Below are positions 8,439-17,601 of a DNA stretch of 64,000 nt, piece after piece. The first letter of the stretch is position 1, and each line of letters starts with the position of its first letter. The position numbers and the translations under genes are program-made. The notes below the pieces were generated by a model. That model was not told where the DNA came from and made no database searches. It saw only the letters and a list, made by a program, of their open reading frames with translations. The stretch is from Halomonas rhizosphaerae. GTDB taxonomy: Bacteria > Pseudomonadota > Gammaproteobacteria > Pseudomonadales > Halomonadaceae. Location of the stretch: contig NZ_JASCQP010000028.1 of assembly GCF_030010555.1 (NCBI RefSeq), forward strand, positions 367,398 through 431,397, in the 5' to 3' direction.

Positions 8439-9908
8439 ATGATCGACTTCCTGCTCAACGGGCAGCCCCGCCACTGCGCGGCCACGCCCGACACCAGCGT
8501 GCTCGAGCTGCTGCGCGACACGCTCGGCCAGACCGGCACCAAGGAGGGCTGCGCTTCCGGCGATTGCGGCGCCTGCACGGTGGCCATCGGCGAGGCCGGC
8601 CCCGCGGGCAGCATTCACTACCACAGCGCCAACGCCTGCATCACCCCGGCCCATCAACTCCAGGGACGAGCGCTGGTCACCGTGGAGGGCCTGGCCCGGG
8701 GTGACGCCCTGCACCCTGCCCAGGCGGCCATGGTCGAGTGCCACGGCAGCCAATGCGGCTTCTGCACCCCGGGCATCGTGATGTCGCTGTTCACCCTGCA
8801 CGAGGAACAGCAGCACTCGCCGGCGCCGCTGACCCCGCAGCGCCTGGAGGCGGCGCTGGGCGGCAACCTCTGCCGCTGCACCGGCTACCGGCCGATCCGC
8901 GACGCGGCGCTCTCCATGGGCGACTACCCCCCCGCGCGTCCGGCATGGCTGGAGACGTGCACCGACGCCGCGGCATCGCTCACGTCATCGCCCGTCGAGC
9001 GCGATGCCGACAGCGCCTTCGTCCAGCCGGAAAGCCTGGTCGAACTGCTGGACGAACGCACCCGCCACCCCGAGGCGCCCATCGTCGCCGGCGGTACCGA
9101 CCTCTGGCTCGAGGTCACCCAGCGCCTGGCCCGCTTCCCGCGGGTGGTCGACATTACGCGCGTCGCCGAGCTCCAGGCCATCGAGGCGGCCACGCTGGAC
9201 GACGGCCGCGAGGGCTGGTGGATCGGTGGCGGCGTGACCTACTCGCGCCTGGAACCGCTGCTCGAGGAACACCATGAGGCCTTCGCCCACCTGCTGCATC
9301 GCCTGGGCTCGGCCCAGGTGCGCAACCGCGGCACCCTGGGCGGTAACATCGCCAACGCCTCCCCGATCGGCGACACCCCCCCGGTGCTGCTGGCCCTGGG
9401 CTCCCGGCTGTGGCTGGCCGGCCCGGAGGGCGAGCGCGAGTTGCCGCTCGACGACTTCTTCCTCGACTACAAGCAGACTGCCCTGGGCGAGGGCGAGGTG
9501 ATCCGGGCAATCTTCCTGCCACGTCCCGAGGAGGGTCGACACCTCAAGGTCTGGAAGCTGTCCAAGCGTCGTGAGGACGACATTTCCGCCGTACTCGGCG
9601 CCTTCGGCTGGCGCCGGGAGGATGGCCTGCTGCGCGACGTCCGCCTCGCCTTCGGGGGCATGGCGGCGACGCCGAAACGGGCCTTTGCGGCCGAGGCCGC
9701 CCTCGAGGGCCAGGCGCCGTCACCCGCCGCCTTCCAGGCCGCCCGGCTGGCGCTGGCACAGGATTTCCAGCCCATGAGCGACGTGCGTGGCAGTTCCCAT
9801 TACCGTCGACTCTCCGCCGCCAACCTGCTCGAACGCCTGCGTCTGGTCATGGCACAGGAGACGACCGACTCTCCCCGGGAGGTGATGCTCCATGCGTACG
9901 CTCACTAA
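8439..9908 (+). CDS. xdhA: Xanthine dehydrogenase small subunit (FeS/FAD)
   Basis: Electron-transfer subunit of xanthine dehydrogenase, which oxidises hypoxanthine to xanthine and urate with NAD+ in the cytoplasm; 489 residues. The N-terminal plant-type 2Fe-2S domain has C38, C43 and C46 (CASGDCGAC). The second 2Fe-2S domain has CGFCTPG and CRCTGY. From about residue 190 a FAD-binding domain follows (PIVAGGTDLWLEV, then the FAD loop TLGGNIANASPIGD). Length and order are typical of the bacterial two-subunit enzyme. First gene of xdhA-xdhB-xdhC-guaD; it overlaps xdhB by 17 bp. A RutR-like operator lies upstream. Confidence 0.96.
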   Translation: MIDFLLNGQPRHCAATPDTSVLELLRDTLGQTGTKEGCASGDCGACTVAIGEAGPAGSIHYHSANACITPAHQLQGRALVTVEGLARGDALHPAQAAMVECHGSQCGFCTPGIVMSLFTLHEEQQHSPAPLTPQRLEAALGGNLCRCTGYRPIRDAALSMGDYPPARPAWLETCTDAAASLTSSPVERDADSAFVQPESLVELLDERTRHPEAPIVAGGTDLWLEVTQRLARFPRVVDITRVAELQAIEAATLDDGREGWWIGGGVTYSRLEPLLEEHHEAFAHLLHRLGSAQVRNRGTLGGNIANASPIGDTPPVLLALGSRLWLAGPEGERELPLDDFFLDYKQTALGEGEVIRAIFLPRPEEGRHLKVWKLSKRREDDISAVLGAFGWRREDGLLRDVRLAFGGMAATPKRAFAAEAALEGQAPSPAAFQAARLALAQDFQPMSDVRGSSHYRRLSAANLLERLRLVMAQETTDSPREVMLHAYAH

Positions 9909-12396
9909 GCTTGACGTTCCGTCCAGGGATACAACCGATCTCGATGACGCCACGACACGAGTGCGGGAAGAGCAGCAGGGTCGCATCAAGGGCGACGGCC
10001 CCCTCGCTCGGGAAACGGAACCCCGCGAGACCGAACCCACCGCGACGCGCGGGAGCGCCGGCAGCGCCAGCCCCCACGAAAGTGCGGTCAAGCATGTCAC
10101 CGGACGCGCCGCCTATATCGACGATATCGCCGCCCCCGCCGATGCCCTCCACCTGGCCCTGGGGCTCTCGCCGGTGGCCCACGGCCGCCTGACCCGCCTC
10201 GACCTCGAGGCGGTGCGCAGCCTGCCCGGCGTGGTGGACGTGATCGCCTTCCCCGACGTGCCCGGCCACACCGATATCGGCCCGGTCTTCCCGGGCGACC
10301 CGATCTTCGTCGAGGACGAGATCAGCTATGCCGGCCAGGTGCTCTTCGCCGTGGCGGCCGAGACCCACCGCGCCGCCCGGGAAGCCGTAAGCGCCGCCTG
10401 GGCCGAGGGGAGAGTCGAGATCGACGAGCAGACCGCCAGCCTCGACCCGGTGGCCGCCGCCGAGCGCGGCGAGTTCGTGCGCCCGACCCATGTCCAGCAG
10501 AGCGGCGAGTGGGAGCGCTCCCTCGCGTCGGCGGCCCATGTCATTACGGGCGAGCAGTTCGTCGGCGGCCAGGAGCACTTCTACCTGGAGGGCCAGGCCT
10601 GCGTGGTCCAGCCCACCGAGGACGAGGGGGTGATCGTCCATACCTCCAACCAGCATCCCAGCGAGACCCAGAAGCTGGTCGCCGAGGTGCTGGGCATCCC
10701 CTTCCACGCGGTGACCGTGGAGGTGCGTCGCATGGGCGGCGGCTTCGGGGGCAAGGAGACCCAGGCCTCGCCCTGGGCCTGCATCGCCGCGCTGGTGGCC
10801 CGGCGCACCGGCCGCACCACCCGCCTGCGCCTGCCCCGCGCCGAGGACATGCGCGTCACCGGCAAGCGCCATCCCTTCCATAATCGCTACCGGCTGGGCG
10901 TGGATGAGGCCGGCGTGATCCAGGGCGGCGAGCTTACCCTGATCGGCGACTGCGGCTACTCCCCGGACCTCTCCGATGCCATCGTCGACCGTGCGATGTT
11001 CCACGCCGACAACGCCTACTCCCTGGGCGAGGCGAGGGTCACCGGGCATCGGGCGCGCACCCACACCGCCTCCAACACCGCCTTTCGCGGCTTCGGCGGC
11101 CCCCAGGGCATGATGGTGATCGAGGCGGCGATGGATGATATCGCCAGACGCCTCGGCGAGGACCCGCTGACGATCCGCAAGCGCAATCTCTATCGCCCCG
11201 GACGCGAGACTACTCACTACGGCCAGACCGTGGAGCAGGTCGCCCTGCTTCACCATGTCGTCGAGCGGCTGGAGGCCGACAGCGACTACTGGGCACGCCG
11301 CCGGGAAATCACCGATTTCAACGCTCAGAGCCCGGTCATTCGCCGTGGCCTGGCGCTGACGCCGGTGAAGTTCGGCATCTCCTTCACCGCCAAGCACCTC
11401 AACCAGGCCGGCGCCCTGCTGCACGTCTATACCGACGGCAGCGTGATGATCAATCACGGCGGCACCGAGATGGGCCAGGGCCTGCACACCAAGATCTGCC
11501 AGGTGGTGGCCCGCGAGCTCGCCCTCGACCTGGAGACGGTACGCATCACCGCCACGCGCACCGACAAGGTGCCCAACACCTCGCCCACCGCCGCCTCCAG
11601 CGGCGCCGACCTCAACGGCATGGCCGCCCGCGACGCCTGCCTCAGCCTCAAGGCGCGACTGTTCGACTTCGCCAGCGAGCACTATGCCCTGGACCGCGAG
11701 GGCATGCGCCTCGAAGCCGGCGCCCTGGTGGCCGGCACCGGAGAGAGCGAGCGACGCATTCCCTGGGGGGAGCTGGTCCAGGCCGCCTACCTCGGGCGGG
11801 TATCGCTCTCCGAGAAGGGCTTCTATGCCACCCCGTTGATCCACTACGACCGCATGACCGGCCAGGGGCGGCCCTTCTACTACTTCGCCCATGGCGCGGC
11901 CGTCGCCGAGGTCAGCGTCGACACCCTGACCGGCGAGTACCAAGTGGACCGGGTCGACATCCTGCATGACGTGGGCGACTCCCTGAACCCGGCCATCGAC
12001 ATCGGCCAGGTGGAGGGCGGCTTCATCCAGGGCATGGGCTGGTTGACCAGCGAGGAGCTCAGGTGGAACGACGGTGGCCAGCTGATCTCCGACGGCCCGG
12101 CCACCTACAAGATCCCCACCTACGGCGACCTGCCACCGGTGTTCAACGTCGAGCTGCTCCAGGGCCATCCCAACTCCATGGCCAGCATCTACCGCTCCAA
12201 GGCGGTGGGCGAGCCGCCCTTCATGCTCGGTATCTCGGTGTGGGCGGCGCTGCGCGATGCCCTCTCGAGCCTTGCCGACTATCGCGAGGCACCACGGCTC
12301 GATACCCCGGCCACGCCGGAGCGGGTGCTGATGGCCGCCGAGGCGCTGCGCTCGCGTCACGCCCCCTGGCCACCTGCTGCGGGTGAACCCGAATGA
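9892..12396 (+). CDS. xdhB: Xanthine dehydrogenase molybdopterin-binding subunit
   Basis: Catalytic molybdenum subunit of xanthine dehydrogenase; 834 residues. Seen: the aldehyde oxidase/xanthine dehydrogenase a/b hammerhead domain near the N-terminus (SAVKHVTGRAAYIDDI), the molybdopterin motifs GGGFGGKE and AFRGFGGPQGM, the Gln/Gly-rich stretch MGQGLHTK, and the C-terminal GEPPFMLG containing the family's catalytic glutamate. The start has GGGAGGTG about 10 bp upstream and overlaps the end of xdhA. The first 60 or so residues before SAVKHV are unusually long and low in conservation, so a start further in cannot be excluded. Overlaps xdhC by the four bases ATGA, indicating translational coupling. 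Confidence 0.96.
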   Translation: MRTLTKLDVPSRDTTDLDDATTRVREEQQGRIKGDGPLARETEPRETEPTATRGSAGSASPHESAVKHVTGRAAYIDDIAAPADALHLALGLSPVAHGRLTRLDLEAVRSLPGVVDVIAFPDVPGHTDIGPVFPGDPIFVEDEISYAGQVLFAVAAETHRAAREAVSAAWAEGRVEIDEQTASLDPVAAAERGEFVRPTHVQQSGEWERSLASAAHVITGEQFVGGQEHFYLEGQACVVQPTEDEGVIVHTSNQHPSETQKLVAEVLGIPFHAVTVEVRRMGGGFGGKETQASPWACIAALVARRTGRTTRLRLPRAEDMRVTGKRHPFHNRYRLGVDEAGVIQGGELTLIGDCGYSPDLSDAIVDRAMFHADNAYSLGEARVTGHRARTHTASNTAFRGFGGPQGMMVIEAAMDDIARRLGEDPLTIRKRNLYRPGRETTHYGQTVEQVALLHHVVERLEADSDYWARRREITDFNAQSPVIRRGLALTPVKFGISFTAKHLNQAGALLHVYTDGSVMINHGGTEMGQGLHTKICQVVARELALDLETVRITATRTDKVPNTSPTAASSGADLNGMAARDACLSLKARLFDFASEHYALDREGMRLEAGALVAGTGESERRIPWGELVQAAYLGRVSLSEKGFYATPLIHYDRMTGQGRPFYYFAHGAAVAEVSVDTLTGEYQVDRVDILHDVGDSLNPAIDIGQVEGGFIQGMGWLTSEELRWNDGGQLISDGPATYKIPTYGDLPPVFNVELLQGHPNSMASIYRSKAVGEPPFMLGISVWAALRDALSSLADYREAPRLDTPATPERVLMAAEALRSRHAPWPPAAGEPE

Positions 12397-13283
12397 CCGC
12401 CGAGGATAGCCGGGACACGCGCCCCGAGAGCTGGCATGCCGCCCTGCACCGCCTGCAGCGCGAAGGCCTGCCACACGTTCTGGCCACCCAGGTGACCAGT
12501 GCCGGTTCCACGCCCCGGGAACCTGGGGCACGCATGGTGATCACCGCCGATGCGGTATTCGACACCCTGGGCGGGGGCACCTTCGAGTGGCAGACCATCG
12601 CGGCGGCCCGCCGGCGCCTGGCGGGCCCCGATGGAAAGGCCGAGGCCGGAATGAGCCTGGAGGCCTTCAGCCTGGGCGGCCGCAGCGGCCAGTGCTGCGG
12701 CGGTTTCGTCAACGTGCTGCTCGAGGTGTTCCCGGGCAGCACCGCGACGCTGGCGCTCTTCGGCGCCGGTCATGTGGGCCGGGAACTGGTTCGCCTGGCC
12801 GCGCCGCTGCCCTGGCGGGTACTGTGGCACGACAGCCGGGACGACGCCTTCCCCGCCTGGTCGGACGACCAGCCGCGCCTCGCCTGTCGCCATGCCCCCG
12901 ACCCGGCCGCCGCCGTGGCCGCCCTGCCGGCCGGGGCCCACGCGCTGGTGCTGACCCACGATCACACCGAGGACCGCGCCCTGGTGGATGCCCTGCTCGC
13001 CCGCGGCGATATGGCGTCGCTGGGCCTGATCGGCTCGCGCAGCAAGTGGGCCAGTTTCCGCCGCCGGCTGCACGACGCCGGTCACGGCGAGGAGGCCCTG
13101 GCACGCGTCCGCTGCCCCATCGGCACCGCCGCGGGCGGGACCGGGGGCGACAAGACCCCCTACGCCATCGCCATCGCCGCCATCGCCGAGCTGCTGCCGC
13201 GGGTCGAGTCGCCCGCGCGAGGCGATCAGCGCGGCCTCGACCCGGCCAAGCTGCGACATAGCATCACCGACCATTCCACGTAA
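12393..13283 (+). CDS. xdhC: Xanthine dehydrogenase accessory protein XdhC
   Basis: Molybdenum-cofactor maturation factor of 296 residues. XdhC proteins bind the Mo cofactor, promote its sulfuration and load it into the XdhB subunit. Seen: N-terminal XdhC/CoxI domain with STPREPGARM and a GQCCGG motif (the conserved cofactor-binding cysteine region), and a C-terminal Rossmann-like domain beginning ALFGAGHVGRELV and ending with CPIGTAAGG. Starts inside the last codons of xdhB (ATGA overlap). Its position in the operon matches that in many proteobacteria. Confidence 0.95.
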   Translation: MTAEDSRDTRPESWHAALHRLQREGLPHVLATQVTSAGSTPREPGARMVITADAVFDTLGGGTFEWQTIAAARRRLAGPDGKAEAGMSLEAFSLGGRSGQCCGGFVNVLLEVFPGSTATLALFGAGHVGRELVRLAAPLPWRVLWHDSRDDAFPAWSDDQPRLACRHAPDPAAAVAALPAGAHALVLTHDHTEDRALVDALLARGDMASLGLIGSRSKWASFRRRLHDAGHGEEALARVRCPIGTAAGGTGGDKTPYAIAIAAIAELLPRVESPARGDQRGLDPAKLRHSITDHST

Positions 13284-13365
13284 GCGCTTTGCTTGCAACG
13301 CGATAACTCTGGCGCCAACCGCGCGGCAAGCCGGAACGCCGGACCGAGCGCTCCCACGAAGAACG

Positions 13366-14700
13366 ATGAGCCCTGACGAGATGACCAACAACGACTCGCG
13401 CGTGCTGCGCGCCGAACTGCTGAGCTTCGATGCCGACCCCGGCGAGGACGATGCTCCCGCCGAGGGCAGCGTGTGCCATATCGTGGATGGCGGCATCTGG
13501 ATCGAGAACGGCCGCATTCACGCGGTGGACGACTATGCGCGCCTGGCCCCCGAGCTGCCCGAGGGCATCGAGGTGATCGATCACCGGGGGAAATTGATCA
13601 CTCCCGGCTTCATCGACAGCCATGTGCACTACGTGCAGCTGGAGATCATGGCCTCGTACGGCCGTCAGTTGCTGGACTGGCTCAACGACTACACCTTCCC
13701 CGAGGAGTGCCGCTTCGCGGCGCGGGCGCATGCCGAGGCGCTGTCTGAGGCCTTCCTCGACGAGATGCTGAGGGTCGGTACCACCACCGCCCAGGTGTTC
13801 TGCTCGAGCCACCCGATCTCCGTCGACGCCTTCTTCTCCGCCAGCCGCCAGCGCGACCTGCGCATGCTGGCCGGCAAGGTGCTGATGGACCGCCATGCCC
13901 CTGACGCGCTCTGCGACGACACCTTGGGCGGCATCCGCGACACCGAGCGGCTGATCGGCGACTGGCACGGCAAGGGGCGGCTGGGCTACAGCCTGACCCC
14001 GCGCTTCGCCCCCACCTCCAGCCGGGCGCAGCTCGACGCCACCGGCGGACTGATGCGCAACGACGCGAGCCTCTGGCTGCAGACCCACCTGGCCGAGAAC
14101 ACCGGCGAGCTGGACTGGGTGGCGGCGCTCTTTCCCGGCAGCCGCGACTACCTCGCGGTCTACGAGCAGTCGGGCCTGGTCGGACCGCGCAGCACCTTCG
14201 CCCACGGCATCCACCTGGACCAGGCGATGCGCGCCAGGCTGGCCGAGCGAGGCGCGAACCTCGCCTTCTGCCCGAGCTCCAATCTCTTCCTCGGCAGCGG
14301 CCTGTTCGACCGGCTGGCGGCCCGCGAGATGGCCCTCAACATCACCTACGCCAGCGACGTGGGCGGCGGCACCGACCTCTCCGGCCTGGCCACCCTCAAG
14401 GCCGCCTACCAGGTGGGCCAGCTGCGCGGCCAGCCGCTCACCGCTTGGCAGGGGTTCTACGGGCTGACGCTGGGCAACGCCCGGGCGCTGTCGCTGGACG
14501 GGCACATCGGGCGTCTCGCCCCGGGCATGGAGGCCGACCTGGTGGTGCTCGACCCGGCCGCCACGCCCCTGCTGGCAAGGCGAACGGCCCGCAGCCGTTC
14601 GCTTTCCGAGACGCTCTTCGCGCTGATGATGCTGGGCGACGACCGCAGCGTGGCCGAAACCTGGGCCGGCGGGCGCCTGCAGCACCGGCGCGCTGCCTGA
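13366..14700 (+). CDS. guaD: Guanine deaminase
   Basis: Zinc amidohydrolase converting guanine to xanthine, the substrate of the enzyme encoded just upstream; 444 residues. Seen: metal-binding PGFIDSHVHYVQ, HLAEN, the FAHGIHLD histidine, a CPSSNLFLGSG loop, and SDVGGGTD with the metal-binding aspartate. Length and the QLLDWLNDYTFPEE stretch are typical of GuaD. The ATG at 13366 is used; a second ATG at 13381 is equally possible. It sits 82 bp after xdhC on the same strand and is probably the last gene of the purine operon. No uricase or allantoin genes follow. Confidence 0.95.
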   Translation: MSPDEMTNNDSRVLRAELLSFDADPGEDDAPAEGSVCHIVDGGIWIENGRIHAVDDYARLAPELPEGIEVIDHRGKLITPGFIDSHVHYVQLEIMASYGRQLLDWLNDYTFPEECRFAARAHAEALSEAFLDEMLRVGTTTAQVFCSSHPISVDAFFSASRQRDLRMLAGKVLMDRHAPDALCDDTLGGIRDTERLIGDWHGKGRLGYSLTPRFAPTSSRAQLDATGGLMRNDASLWLQTHLAENTGELDWVAALFPGSRDYLAVYEQSGLVGPRSTFAHGIHLDQAMRARLAERGANLAFCPSSNLFLGSGLFDRLAAREMALNITYASDVGGGTDLSGLATLKAAYQVGQLRGQPLTAWQGFYGLTLGNARALSLDGHIGRLAPGMEADLVVLDPAATPLLARRTARSRSLSETLFALMMLGDDRSVAETWAGGRLQHRRAA

Positions 14701-14715
14701 CAAGCGAGGGGCGCC

Positions 14716-15315
14716 CTACCGACGATGGATGGCGGCATCCAGCAGCCGGAAGAGCACCAGGGCGGCCAGCGCCGCCGCGGCCAGGGACGGCAGCCGGTAG
14801 TCCGCACGGGTAAGGATCCAGACATGGGTGACGCCGAGCGCCGCCGCCACATAGACCAGCCGGTGCAGCCAGTGCCAGGCGGTATGGCCCATCGCCTGCT
14901 GCGCCCGGCGAAAGGAGGTCAGCGCCAGGGGCACCAGCAGCAGCAGCGCCGCGACGCCATAGCGCACATAGGGCAGGTCCCGCATGTCGTGCCAGATCCA
15001 GGGCCAGTCCCAGTACTGCTCCAGACCCATCCAGGCCAGCAGATGGGCGAGGAGCCAGGCGAAGGCCCAGAGCCCGATCTGACGGCGGGCGATCATGATG
15101 CCCACCCAGCCGGTCAGGCGGAAGGCGGGACTGAAGGCGATGGTGGTCAGCAGCAGGATCAGGCCGGTGCGGCCGGTAATGTGCACCACGGCCTCCTCGG
15201 GCACCACCCCGAGATCGCCATGCCACCACTGCCAGGCCAGCCAGAACGCCGGGAGCAGCCCGGCAACCAGCACCAGCAGGCGAAAGGCGAGAATGCGTCC
15301 TGCGGGTGTGAGCAT
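14716..15315 (-). CDS. msrQ: Haem-binding membrane subunit MsrQ
   Basis: Integral membrane b-type cytochrome of 199 residues (former YedZ). It passes electrons from the quinone pool to the periplasmic reductase MsrP, which repairs oxidised methionines in envelope proteins. About six hydrophobic helices are visible, with histidines typical of haem ligation (VVHITGRTG, LLAHLLAWMG, WHWLHRLVYVAAALGVTHVW). The gene follows msrP by 16 bp on the same strand, the standard msrPQ arrangement. Convergent with guaD. Confidence 0.94.
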   Translation of the reverse strand: MLTPAGRILAFRLLVLVAGLLPAFWLAWQWWHGDLGVVPEEAVVHITGRTGLILLLTTIAFSPAFRLTGWVGIMIARRQIGLWAFAWLLAHLLAWMGLEQYWDWPWIWHDMRDLPYVRYGVAALLLLVPLALTSFRRAQQAMGHTAWHWLHRLVYVAAALGVTHVWILTRADYRLPSLAAAALAALVLFRLLDAAIHRR

Positions 15316-15331
15316 GCCATCGCCCCCGGTG

Positions 15332-16300
15332 TCAGAAATTCTCCTGCAGGTCCATCCCGGCGTAGAGCTCGGCGACCTCGTCGGCGTAGCCGTTGAACAT
15401 CAGCGTCTCGCGCTTGCCGTGCTCGCCGATGCGCCGCTCGCGGGCCTGGCTCCAGCGCGGGTGGTCGACCTCGGGATTGACGTTGGCGAAGAAGCCGTAC
15501 TCTGAAGGATTCTGCTCCATCCAGGCGCTGGTGGGCCGCTCCTCCGTCAGGGTGATGCGCACCACCGACTTGATGCTCTTGAAGCCGTACTTCCAGGGCA
15601 CCACCAGGCGGATCGGCGCGCCATTCTGGTTCGGCATCACCTCGCCGTACATGCCCACCGCCATCAGTGTCAGCGGATGCATCGCCTCGTCGATGCGCAG
15701 TACCTCGCGATAGGGCCAGTCGAGGATCGAGCTCCTCTGGCCCCGCAGGTTGTCCGGATCATGAATCGACTCGAAGCGCACGTACCTTGCCCGCGACGTC
15801 GGCGCATGGCGCTTGAGCAGGTCCGCCAGCGGGAAGCCGATCCAGGGGATCACCATCGACCACGCCTCGACGCAGCGCAGACGATAGATGCGCTCTTCCA
15901 AGGTTTCCCGCACGAGCACTTCCTCCAACGCCAGGGTACCGGGCGTGTCCACCTCGCCGTCAACGGTCAGCGACCAGGGGTCGGTGACCAGCTGGTGGGC
16001 ATAGACCTCGGGGTCGCTCTTGCGGGTGCCGAGCTCGTAGAAGTTGTTGTAGGAGGTGGCGTCGTCACGCGGCGTCAGGGCCTCGTCGCCGGCCAAGTCG
16101 CGGCTGGGCAGCCCCTCCGCCAGGCGCCCCTCGAGATCATCTCGCCAGGCGCGGGCATTCTTGGGAAACAGCATCCCGCCGGGCAGCATGGCCGCCGCAC
16201 CCAGGGCGGTACCTCCCTTGAGCAGGCGGCGGCGCTGGCGGAACACCTCGCGTGGCGTGACCTCGGACTCGGGAATGGCAAGATAGCGATAGCGGGTCAT
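15332..16300 (-). CDS. msrP: Periplasmic methionine sulfoxide reductase MsrP (Mo enzyme)
   Basis: Catalytic molybdopterin subunit of the MsrPQ envelope repair system; 322 residues (former YedY). A Tat signal with RRRLLKGG lies at about residues 23-30, consistent with export of the folded Mo protein. The sulfite-oxidase-like fold carries the molybdenum-ligating cysteine in [15 protein letters not shown], followed by GFPLADLL and the [16 protein letters not shown] stretch. Length is normal. Upstream (16301-16541) is a shared divergent promoter region with the cytochrome c peroxidase gene. Confidence 0.95.
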   Translation of the reverse strand: MTRYRYLAIPESEVTPREVFRQRRRLLKGGTALGAAAMLPGGMLFPKNARAWRDDLEGRLAEGLPSRDLAGDEALTPRDDATSYNNFYELGTRKSDPEVYAHQLVTDPWSLTVDGEVDTPGTLALEEVLVRETLEERIYRLRCVEAWSMVIPWIGFPLADLLKRHAPTSRARYVRFESIHDPDNLRGQRSSILDWPYREVLRIDEAMHPLTLMAVGMYGEVMPNQNGAPIRLVVPWKYGFKSIKSVVRITLTEERPTSAWMEQNPSEYGFFANVNPEVDHPRWSQARERRIGEHGKRETLMFNGYADEVAELYAGMDLQENF

Positions 16301-16388
16301 GGTGGTTCATCGGCTGGAGGGATGTCCTGCCAGCGTCCCTCAGGAAAAGCATGGCGGTCCAGCGACGCGACGCTATCGGGTCGATTTC

Positions 16389-16473
16389 TTGATGCAGGTC
16401 AATCAACCCCCTTACCTGACTGCCGCGCTTGGTTGATTGCCGGCAAGATAACTGCCTAACTCGCTGATATAAG
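16389..16473 (+). promoter_or_regulatory. Putative FNR/Anr-controlled promoter of the peroxidase gene
   Basis: TTGATGCAGGTCAA (16389-16402) matches the FNR/Anr palindrome TTGATNNNNATCAA at 9 of 10 fixed positions. A weaker copy, TTGATTGCCGGCAA (8 of 10), is at 16433-16446. A TATAAG -10-like element lies at 16468-16473. If transcription starts near 16480 the two boxes centre close to -41 and -84, the usual class II and upstream positions. A perfect inverted repeat AATCAACC/GGTTGATT (16401-16408 and 16431-16438) overlaps both boxes. Start site and binding are inferred. The rest of the msrP-peroxidase gap shows nothing else clear. Confidence 0.5.
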
Positions 16474-16541
16474 CTTAAGCGCCGATTAGCGGCACGCCTG
16501 GATCACCGCCACCGGGATTACCAAGAAGAAGGGGAACTGAC

Positions 16542-17531
16542 ATGCATCACAAGCACCTGCTGGCCTCGGCCATCGCCCTGGGCTCCGCCATGGCCATTGT
16601 CGCGCCCGCCGTGGCCGACGACGGCCTCGGCGACTACCGCGACCGTTTCGAGCCGCTGCCGCACCTGCCACCGATTCCGGCGGACAACTCCCTCTCCCCG
16701 GAGAAGGTGGAACTCGGCAACATGCTATTTTTCGAGCCGCGCATCTCGTCGAGCGGCGTGATCAGCTGTGCCACCTGCCACAATCCGGCGCTGGGCTGGA
16801 GCGACCGCATCCCGCGCGCCACCGGCCACGATGGCCAGATCGGCGAGCGCAATACGCCCACGGTGCTCAACTCCGGCTTTCTGGAGTCGCAGTTCTGGGA
16901 CGGTCGCGAGCCGGACCTGGAAGGCCAGGCCCTCGGCCCGATCGAGGCCGACGTCGAGATGGCCATGGATCTGGAGCAGGCTCTCGAGCGCCTTGACGGG
17001 TTCGATATCTATCAGCAGCGCTTCGCCGAGGCCTATCCGGACGACGAGGAGCCGATCAACGCCGACAACCTGGCCCACGCCCTGGCCAGCTTCCAGCGCA
17101 CTCTGAATACCCCGGATTCGCCCTTCGACCGCTATCTCAGGGGCGACCAGGATGCCCTCACCGAGCAGGAGAAGGACGGCATGGTGGCCTTCGTGGACAA
17201 CGGCTGTATCGCCTGCCACCGCGGCCCCAACCTGAGCGACAGTCAGTTCCATCGTATCCAGGTCCCGGGCTCCACCGACGTGGGCCGCTTCGATGTCACC
17301 GGCGAGGAGAGCGACCGTCACAAGTTCCGCACCCCGACCCTGCGCAATGTCGCGGTCACCTACCCGTACATGAACAACGGCGCCACCGAGACCCTGGAAG
17401 AGGCCGTGGCCATCATGGGCCAGGAGATGCTCGGCCAGGACTTCGAGGAGGCCACCATCGACGACATCACCGCCTTCCTTCACACCCTGACCGGCGAGAT
17501 GCCCGACTTCGAGGTTCCCGCCCTGCCCTGA
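16542..17531 (+). CDS. Di-haem cytochrome c peroxidase
   Basis: Periplasmic enzyme reducing hydrogen peroxide to water with electrons from cytochrome c; 329 residues. The signal peptide is residues 1-25 (hydrophobic SAIALGSAMAIVAPAVA, then A-D-D). Two c-type haem sites are seen, CATCH and CIACH, the hallmark of the CcpA/MauG family. The tail holds KFRTPTLRNVAVTYPYMNNG, typical of CcpA-type peroxidases. Length and motif spacing favour an ordinary peroxidase over MauG. AAGAAGGGGAA precedes the ATG as ribosome-binding site. It is a single-gene unit: an FNR/Anr-like promoter upstream and a terminator hairpin 25 bp downstream. Confidence 0.93.
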   Translation: MHHKHLLASAIALGSAMAIVAPAVADDGLGDYRDRFEPLPHLPPIPADNSLSPEKVELGNMLFFEPRISSSGVISCATCHNPALGWSDRIPRATGHDGQIGERNTPTVLNSGFLESQFWDGREPDLEGQALGPIEADVEMAMDLEQALERLDGFDIYQQRFAEAYPDDEEPINADNLAHALASFQRTLNTPDSPFDRYLRGDQDALTEQEKDGMVAFVDNGCIACHRGPNLSDSQFHRIQVPGSTDVGRFDVTGEESDRHKFRTPTLRNVAVTYPYMNNGATETLEEAVAIMGQEMLGQDFEEATIDDITAFLHTLTGEMPDFEVPALP

Positions 17532-17555
17532 CCCAGGCCACCGCCTGTTCGACGC

Positions 17556-17586
17556 GAACCCCGGTCATGCCGGGGTTCTCTGGTTT
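17556..17586. terminator. Rho-independent terminator after peroxidase gene
   Basis: Perfect 9-bp stem GAACCCCGG (17556-17564) and CCGGGGTTC (17570-17578) with a 5-nt loop, followed by a T-rich tail (TCTGGTTTT). It lies between two convergent genes and could serve both. Confidence 0.75.
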
Positions 17587-17601
17587 TCGTCCGCTAAGGG
17601 C

